From Steroidobacteraceae bacterium (GTDB lineage Bacteria > Pseudomonadota > Gammaproteobacteria > Steroidobacterales > Steroidobacteraceae), in assembly GCA_025927665.1 (NCBI GenBank), contig JAICKZ010000011.1, positions 1 through 19,738 on the forward strand: DNA of 19,738 bases. Reading direction: 5' to 3'. Shown piece by piece: positions 15,164 through 19,738 of this stretch. The position numbers were made by a program, and so were the translations under genes. Below the pieces are notes generated by a model, which was given only the letters and a program-made list of their open reading frames with translations, was not told the DNA's origin and ran no database searches. Each line of letters opens with the position of its first letter. The first letter of the stretch is position 1.

Positions 15164-16795
15164 ATGTATACGCGCTTTTTCGGTCTGAACGAAAAGCCGT
15201 TCGACATTACACCTAATCCGCGCTACCTCTACATGAGCGAGCGGCATGCCGAAGCATTGGCGCATCTAATGTATGGCCTCAATGAAGCGGGTGGTTTTGT
15301 CCAATTAACTGGCGAGGTGGGTACCGGCAAAACAACGATTATTCGCACGCTGCTCGAACAATTGCCACAACACGCCGATGTCGCATTGATACTCAATCCC
15401 AACCTTAATCCATTAGAGTTTTTGCAAACCATATGTCAGGAACTTGGCATTGCAGTTGATCACAACAGCGGCAGTAAACAACTTATTGATGTACTCAATG
15501 CACACTTGCTCGACAAACACGCTAAGAGTCGTCGTGTTGTTGTGATTGTTGATGAAGCACAAAACCTCGCACCACAGACGCTGGAACAAGTTCGGATGTT
15601 GACCAATCTGGAATCGGCGACTCACAAGCTATTACAAATTATTTTGATTGGCCAACCCGAGCTGCGCGAAGTATTGGCACAAAGCAGCCTACGACAACTT
15701 GCGCAACGCATTACCGGGCGTTATCACCTGACACCGCTATCACACGATGAAACTGCGGCCTATGTCTGGCATCGCATGAAAGTGGCTGGAACTAATATGG
15801 AAATTTTTAACGCTGCAGCACTACGTGAAATACATCGTCGCAGCGGCGGCGTGCCGCGATTGATAAACATTATTTGCGATCGCGCATTGCTTGGTGCTTA
15901 TACCTTGGAGCAGCATGAGATCGATTCAGGTGTGATTAAGCAAGCTGCGGATGAAGTGGCAGGACATTGGCGTACCCATGGCGGGTGGCCATGGATAAAA
16001 TGGAGCATGGCAACGGTGATGGCTGTCGCTGTCATCAGTATCATTGCAGTGGTATTGCATCAACCCAAATCCACTGCAGTACCGCTCGTCGTCAACACGA
16101 CAGAAAAATTACCGCCTCCCAAACCGATGGTTGTTGACATCAATACCTTGTTCAACCAACTATCCGATACTTCTGGAACCGATTCGGCTTTAACTGCGTT
16201 GTTTGCATTGTGGCATATAACTTTAAGCCCTGACGCAGGCACTGCCTGTGAGCAAGCTTCAGTTGCTGGCTTGGAATGTGTTTATCAAAAAGGGGTATGG
16301 TCACAATTAATCGCACTTAATCGCCCCACCATTCTGCAATTAAATGATGACACCGGTGCGGTACATAAAGTGGTATTGGCAGGTTTGCAAAATGGTAACG
16401 CTCAGGTGGCGATCGGCAATACTTTGCATGAAGTGACTATCACTTCATTGGCGCGTTACTGGAACGGAGATTATTTGTTGTTGTGGAAACCACCGGTTAG
16501 TTCTCCACATCCACTTTCATTGGGTATGCGCAGTCCCGACGTGGCTTGGGTACGCAGCGCACTAAATACAACGCAAATAGAGTCCACATCGTCATCCAGT
16601 GATGCATCGAATAACGTCACAACAGTCAAAATAAAAAACTTATTTGATGAATCTTTGTTTAAACAAGTTGTTGAATTCCAACGCACGCATCATTTGAATT
16701 CAGATGGTGTCGTTGGCGTTCAAACTCAAATTGCACTCGACGCTTTGCTCAATACCATGCAAGGTCCTTTGCTTACCACCCATCCTAATACTTGA
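15164..16795 (+). CDS. gspA: General secretion pathway ATPase GspA/ExeA
   Basis: Inner-membrane AAA+ ATPase that, with GspB, helps the type II secretion secretin assemble through the peptidoglycan. The start MYTRFFGLNEKPFDI at 15164 is the family N-terminus. Over 543 residues: Walker A GEVGTGKTT (50-58), Walker B VVVIVDEAQ (125-133), sensor-like GQPELREVLAQ, then RRSGGVPRLINIICDRAL typical of the ExeA family, one membrane helix (about 278-298), and a periplasmic part ending in a peptidoglycan-binding domain (MRSPDVAWVRSAL ... FQRTHHLNSDGVVG). It is followed after eight bases by gspB. No other type II secretion genes are in the window. Confidence 0.9.
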   Translation: MYTRFFGLNEKPFDITPNPRYLYMSERHAEALAHLMYGLNEAGGFVQLTGEVGTGKTTIIRTLLEQLPQHADVALILNPNLNPLEFLQTICQELGIAVDHNSGSKQLIDVLNAHLLDKHAKSRRVVVIVDEAQNLAPQTLEQVRMLTNLESATHKLLQIILIGQPELREVLAQSSLRQLAQRITGRYHLTPLSHDETAAYVWHRMKVAGTNMEIFNAAALREIHRRSGGVPRLINIICDRALLGAYTLEQHEIDSGVIKQAADEVAGHWRTHGGWPWIKWSMATVMAVAVISIIAVVLHQPKSTAVPLVVNTTEKLPPPKPMVVDINTLFNQLSDTSGTDSALTALFALWHITLSPDAGTACEQASVAGLECVYQKGVWSQLIALNRPTILQLNDDTGAVHKVVLAGLQNGNAQVAIGNTLHEVTITSLARYWNGDYLLLWKPPVSSPHPLSLGMRSPDVAWVRSALNTTQIESTSSSSDASNNVTTVKIKNLFDESLFKQVVEFQRTHHLNSDGVVGVQTQIALDALLNTMQGPLLTTHPNT

Positions 16796-16803
16796 GTATT
16801 GCC

Positions 16804-17502
16804 ATGAGTTTCATTCTTGATGCGTTGAAAAAATCCGAACGCGAACGCGAGCAACTGGCGCAAGGACTGCAACCAGATGTGATCTATCGTCGCAGTCACG
16901 CTCAACCTGTATGGATGATAATTGTGATCACATTACTGGTGGCGAATATGGCGTTGGTGACTGTGATGTGGTTACGCAATGATCACCAGTCATCGGCACC
17001 CATGATTACAGTAAACAACGGCACACCTGCATCGCCTGCTACGATAGCCACTACGCCAGTCAATAACAACAACGCATCGGCAAGCAATGAAAGCAGCGAC
17101 TTAAGATCGTTGCACGATGAAGCAAGCCCCACTCACGACGCGCAAGACGAAACGGCCGCGGTACTTGCCAATGCCAAGCCACCCGATGGACCTCCTCTAG
17201 TGCGACAAATTAATCCTGACGAGACGGGCAAATCGACTTCGAATATAAACAGCAATGTAACTAGTAGTGCAAGCATTCCAACACTGGATGGACTTGGTGG
17301 AAACTCTGCTCTCAACTTGCCGCCAATACATCTCGATATACATGTGTTTTCTATTAACGCCGCCGAACGATTCGTATTCATCAATATGAGGAAATACACC
17401 GAAGGGCAACAACTCAAAGAAGGTCCAACGGTGGAGCACATCACTTCCGACGGCGCGGTCCTGCGATATCAGGATCATCAATTTCTGTTGCCACGTCAGT
17501 AA
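16804..17502 (+). CDS. gspB: General secretion pathway protein GspB/ExeB
   Basis: Partner of GspA in moving the type II secretion secretin across the cell wall. The N-terminus MSFILDALKKSEREREQL is diagnostic for the ExeB/GspB family and sets the start at 16804. A single membrane helix spans about 35-57. A long low-complexity Ser/Thr/Asn/Ala/Pro linker (about 60-165) reaches into the periplasm. A conserved C-terminal domain from about 170 reads LPPIHLDIHVFS, then RFVFINMRKYTEGQQL, and ends at VLRYQDHQFLLPRQ. The eight-base gap to gspA implies co-transcription and joint assembly. No clear terminator follows. Confidence 0.9.
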   Translation: MSFILDALKKSEREREQLAQGLQPDVIYRRSHAQPVWMIIVITLLVANMALVTVMWLRNDHQSSAPMITVNNGTPASPATIATTPVNNNNASASNESSDLRSLHDEASPTHDAQDETAAVLANAKPPDGPPLVRQINPDETGKSTSNINSNVTSSASIPTLDGLGGNSALNLPPIHLDIHVFSINAAERFVFINMRKYTEGQQLKEGPTVEHITSDGAVLRYQDHQFLLPRQ

Positions 17503-17605
17503 AAACGAATGCAATGCTATGCACAGCAATGACACGACCACTATTATTTATTAATTCTTGCACATGCAGAGATGCAGACTCACATAATTAAATCCGAGTG
17601 CTGCT

Positions 17606-17716
17606 CTAACAACAACCCGAGCCTCCCTGTGTTTCATAGAATCGCAACGCTTCACGACCTATGCCAGTGGCTTTAATAAGTGCAGCAGTGGACAGAAAAT
17701 GGGTGGAAGTTAACAT
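17606..17716 (-). pseudogene. Truncated merR-family regulator (only the helix-turn-helix remains)
   Basis: An ATG at 17716 opens a 36-codon frame reading MLTSTHFLSTAALIKATG, then IGREALRFYETQGG, and stopping after SGCC. The segment AALIKATGIGREALRFYETQG is an almost textbook N-terminal helix-turn-helix of the MerR family, whose members run to about 130-150 residues. The wing, dimerisation helix and metal-binding loop are missing, and an in-frame TGA four codons upstream rules out an extension. Translating the bases beyond the stop in the other minus-strand frames gave nothing that looks like the missing part. The final CC could be a leftover C-terminal metal-binding pair joined by an internal deletion; that is speculation. 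It diverges from the small transporter gene and its MerR-type promoter. Confidence 0.75.
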
Positions 17717-17780
17717 GTTGCGTACTCAGGCTGATATGAACATCTTACTGGCCATGTCAGTCATACCTCAACAAAAATAC

Positions 17781-17811
17781 TTGACCTGGTACTGGACTAC
17801 CAACTTTACAT
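17781..17811 (+). promoter_or_regulatory. MerR-type promoter/operator of the small metal-transporter gene
   Basis: A -35 box TTGACC (17781-17786) and a -10-like TTACAT (17806-17811) are separated by 19 bases, the over-long spacer characteristic of MerR-controlled promoters. An imperfect dyad fills the spacer: ACCTGGTA (17784-17791), six bases, then TACCAACT (17798-17805), with six of eight positions symmetric and TGGTA/TACCA perfect. Transcription would start near 17818, 26 bases before the downstream ATG. The site lies between the merR remnant and the transporter, exactly where such an operator is expected. Confidence 0.75.
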
Positions 17812-17843
17812 TTGGATTAAGTGGTACAACGAGGCAGTTCATT

Positions 17844-18074
17844 ATGATGAAGAATAATTGGTTTCATCTGTCGGTATTGGCATGCATCGGGTGTTGCACG
17901 TTGCCATTTATTATCGGTGCTGCTAGTGGAATCGCTGTCATCAGCAAAGATGCATGGATATGTGGAGGGGTGTTACTAGGAAGTATGATCTGGTTGATAA
18001 CGCGGTATCGACGCACCCGTAAAATTAATGGTAGCTGTGCAACAGATTGCAATTGCAAACCACATCAAGACTGA
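17844..18074 (+). CDS. Small two-helix cysteine protein, MerF/MerT-like putative metal transporter
   Basis: 76 residues with two membrane helices (about 8-30 and 38-55). The first contains a vicinal cysteine pair (ACIGCCTLPFIIG). The second is followed by a basic stop-transfer RYRRTRK, and the tail carries further cysteines (SCATDCNCKP). A CC pair in the first helix plus cytoplasmic cysteines is the arrangement of mercuric-ion transporters such as MerF, which pass the metal between thiol pairs. GAGG lies nine bases before the ATG at 17844. A longer in-frame ATG at 17661 is rejected because its extension is antisense to the merR remnant and crosses the MerR-type promoter. Metal identity is unknown, and no merA or merP is nearby. 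It overlaps the end of the convergent acetyltransferase gene by ten bases. Confidence 0.7.
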   Translation: MMKNNWFHLSVLACIGCCTLPFIIGAASGIAVISKDAWICGGVLLGSMIWLITRYRRTRKINGSCATDCNCKPHQD

Positions 18075-18553
18075 CATAGCTTGAACAACTCCTCACCCTT
18101 GACGCGATACACTGTCCATTCGCTTAAAGGACGTGCGCCCATCTTTTCGTAGAAGTCGATGGCACGCTTATTCCAGTTTAATACCGACCATTCATAGCGC
18201 CCACAATTGCGCTTCACGGCCAACTGACCTATTGCCTTAAGCAACGCAGTGCCCACGCCTTGCGCACGAAAATGATCGCGCACATATAGATCCTCCAGAT
18301 AAATACCTGGCTTGGTAAGAAACGTAGAGTAATTATGAAAAAACAGCGCAAACCCTGCCGGTCGCTCCGCTACAAACGCGAGCAATACTTCTGCGTAGGG
18401 ACGCGCACCAAACAAATGAACTGATAACTCAGTTTCAGTGGCCGTGACTTCATCACGCATATGTTCGAATTCCGCCAACTCGTGAATCAATTGCAGTATC
18501 AATGGCACATCGTCTGGTTTGGCGGCACGCAATTGCAACTCGGAAGTACTCAT
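18065..18553 (-). CDS. GNAT acetyltransferase, diamine/spermidine N-acetyltransferase-like
   Basis: The 162-residue protein is a complete GNAT domain. The acetyl-CoA pyrophosphate loop is HFRAQGVGTALL (about 94-105). The strand before it, IYLEDLYVRD, and the C-terminal EWSVLNWNKRAIDFYEKMGA closely resemble the SSAT (spermidine/spermine or thialysine acetyltransferase) branch. It would transfer an acetyl group from acetyl-CoA to an amine in the cytoplasm; the exact substrate cannot be told from sequence. It is transcribed alone, convergent with the small transporter gene and divergent from the kinase gene. Confidence 0.85.
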   Translation of the reverse strand: MSTSELQLRAAKPDDVPLILQLIHELAEFEHMRDEVTATETELSVHLFGARPYAEVLLAFVAERPAGFALFFHNYSTFLTKPGIYLEDLYVRDHFRAQGVGTALLKAIGQLAVKRNCGRYEWSVLNWNKRAIDFYEKMGARPLSEWTVYRVKGEELFKLCQS

Positions 18554-18591
18554 CTATAGCTCACTCGAACAATAACTGCAAAACTGATGGC

Positions 18592-18620
18592 TTGAGAACT
18601 TACGCCGTCATTCCCATAAT
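18592..18620 (+). promoter_or_regulatory. Sigma-70-type promoter of the kinase gene
   Basis: TTGAGA (18592-18597, five of six -35 matches) and CATAAT (18615-18620, five of six -10 matches) are separated by the optimal 17 bases. A start near 18627 would leave a leader of about 58 bases to the kinase ATG. The leader contains a small inverted repeat, ATGCA and TGCAT, around five bases. Sequence reading only. Confidence 0.6.
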
Positions 18621-18684
18621 TTCCAGCACTATCGCGCATGCAACACGTGCATCTGGATGATCGGCACGTTAAGCTCTTACCTTC

Positions 18685-19738
18685 ATGATAAAACCTGATG
18701 ATGTTCACACCGTAGCGTTCCAGGCTCGCGATATGCAACCGGGCGAACGTCAAGCATTTGTGAAGCAGCAATGTCATGATGACGTTACGCTTATTTCACA
18801 GGTATATCGGTTAATAAAAACGGAAATTTGTAAGCCTGTTGCTGATCAGCAGCTTAGCGACACTGACAACAAGGACAATGTCGGTGACGACTGGCAACCA
18901 GCCATACCCATCATCGGTACACGAATTGGCCCGTATCAGCTTACGCGGCTGCTCGGTGTGGGAGGCATGGGCGCGGTTTTTTTGGCGGAGCGTATCGACT
19001 CGGAATTTCACCAGCAAGTCGCTATCAAGCTAGTGCATAGCACTTTAATGTCGATGAATATTGCCGCGCGTTTGCGCGCCGAGCGCCAAATTCTCGCGTC
19101 ACTGCAACATCCTAATATTGCAATGTTGCTCGATGGTGGCACCGTTGCCGATGGCACTCCTTACTTAGTGATGGAATATATAGATGGCTTAAGTGTTGAT
19201 GTGTACTGCGATCGTCATCAATTGACCATTGAGCAACGGCTGCGGTTATTTCTTAAAATATGTTCTGCGGTGCAATGTGCGCATCAAAATTTGATTGTGC
19301 ATCGAGATTTGAAACCCACCAATATTCTTGTCAACAACGAAGGTCAACCCAAGCTGCTTGACTTTGGCATTGCCAAATTGCTTGATACAACATTGCAGCA
19401 ACGTCACAACAATCTGACGCATCATGACATGCGCATGCTAACGCCGGCGCACGCCAGTCCTGAACAAATTCTTGGCGAGACAATTACCACTAGCAGCGAT
19501 ATTTATGTGTTGGGTGTGCTGTTATACGAATTGTTGTGTGGTTGTCGGCCATTTATTTTTCCAAAGCAATATCGATTGATTGATCTTGAACAGATCATTT
19601 GTTGCGCCAAGCCACTTGCTCCCAGTGTCATGCTCAATCACGTTGAGCATGAGTCATCTGATTTTGTTCAAGATATAGCCAGATGCCGAAGCATGTCGAC
19701 TACCAGACTAAAGCGCGTTCTGAAAGGTGATATCGACA
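18685..19738 (+). CDS. Bacterial Ser/Thr protein kinase (3' end outside window)
   Basis: An open frame of 351 codons runs off the end. The kinase domain is intact as far as visible: glycine loop GVGGMG (91-96), K115 in VAIKL, the matching helix-C glutamate E133, catalytic loop HRDLKPTN (206-213), DFG (226-228), SPE (258-260), and SDIYVLGVLLYELLCG. Before it, DMQPGERQAFVKQQC matches the short N-terminal 'P-x-E-R' region typical of one class of bacterial kinases. In these the kinase domain is usually followed by a membrane helix and TPR repeats, which would lie beyond the window. The start at 18685 keeps that region and is bounded by a TAA five codons upstream; no clear ribosome site is visible. 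Substrate unknown. Confidence 0.9.
   Translation, partial: MIKPDDVHTVAFQARDMQPGERQAFVKQQCHDDVTLISQVYRLIKTEICKPVADQQLSDTDNKDNVGDDWQPAIPIIGTRIGPYQLTRLLGVGGMGAVFLAERIDSEFHQQVAIKLVHSTLMSMNIAARLRAERQILASLQHPNIAMLLDGGTVADGTPYLVMEYIDGLSVDVYCDRHQLTIEQRLRLFLKICSAVQCAHQNLIVHRDLKPTNILVNNEGQPKLLDFGIAKLLDTTLQQRHNNLTHHDMRMLTPAHASPEQILGETITTSSDIYVLGVLLYELLCGCRPFIFPKQYRLIDLEQIICCAKPLAPSVMLNHVEHESSDFVQDIARCRSMSTTRLKRVLKGDID
19628..19652. repeat. Perfect 10-base inverted repeat inside the kinase coding region
   Basis: TCATGCTCAA (19628-19637) and TTGAGCATGA (19643-19652) pair perfectly around five bases. It is within coding sequence and no T-run follows, so it is not a terminator. It may be coincidence. Confidence 0.5.

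Noticed and set aside
17661..17843. N-terminal extension of the small transporter to a 137-residue protein
   Set aside because: The extension runs antisense through the merR remnant and across the MerR-type promoter, has no ribosome site, and reads as a non-protein-like sequence. The ATG at 17844 has GAGG at good spacing and begins the membrane protein directly.
18554..18585. Promoter TTGCAG-N17-TATAGA for the acetyltransferase gene on the minus strand
   Set aside because: The -10 box would overlap the start codon, placing transcription start inside the gene with no alternative start codon that keeps the domain complete.
1..19738. CRISPR arrays, transposons, phage genes, tRNA or rRNA genes
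   Set aside because: No regularly spaced direct repeats, transposase-like or integrase-like frames, or tRNA cloverleaf or rRNA segments were recognised on either strand.

Overview
The window looks like chromosomal DNA of a gammaproteobacterium, probably outside the Enterobacterales. The evidence is an A1-type heme-copper oxidase operon in the order coxB-ctaD-(ctaG), a tightly packed bioB-bioF-bioH-bioC-bioD operon divergent from a comF gene, a GspA/GspB (ExeA/ExeB) pair, and a serine/threonine kinase with the N-terminal 'P-x-E-R' region that I recall from Xanthomonadales-like genomes. This placement rests on gene order and protein motifs only. Base composition is balanced, and no insertion sequence, phage, CRISPR, rRNA or tRNA gene was seen.

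Layout. Positions 1-2596 (minus) hold the aerobic terminal oxidase: subunit II, subunit I, and the first 20 codons of a further gene, probably the copper-insertion protein CtaG/Cox11. Positions 2706-7284 (minus) hold five biotin genes. Four successive stop/start overlaps suggest translational coupling of the whole unit. Together they cover pimeloyl-ACP methyl-ester formation and release (BioC, BioH) and ring assembly (BioF, BioD, BioB); BioA must be encoded elsewhere. A divergent comF-type gene (7451-8161, plus) converges on adenylate kinase (8170-9084, minus), which carries a very unusual tail of about 92 residues, roughly 45% lysine. Next come a secreted GH8 glycosidase resembling reducing-end exo-oligoxylanases and an M15-type peptidase without a signal peptide (both minus). 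A 311-base intergenic region with a nested inverted repeat leads to a membrane-bound PAS-GGDEF-EAL protein, then DNA polymerase IV, then GspA-GspB (all plus).

The right end is the most 'accessory' part. A small two-membrane-segment, cysteine-bearing protein (17844-18074) resembles MerF/MerT-type metal transporters. It sits behind a promoter with the 19-base spacer and imperfect dyad typical of MerR-family control. Divergent from it lies what appears to be a broken merR gene: only the N-terminal helix-turn-helix remains before a stop. This metal-response unit seems to have lost its own regulator. It is followed by a diamine-acetyltransferase-like GNAT (minus) and a bacterial Ser/Thr protein kinase (plus) that runs off the window.

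Most genes are ordinary housekeeping genes with intact catalytic motifs. The points most worth attention are the histone-H1-like tail on adenylate kinase and the decayed merR / intact operator / small transporter unit.
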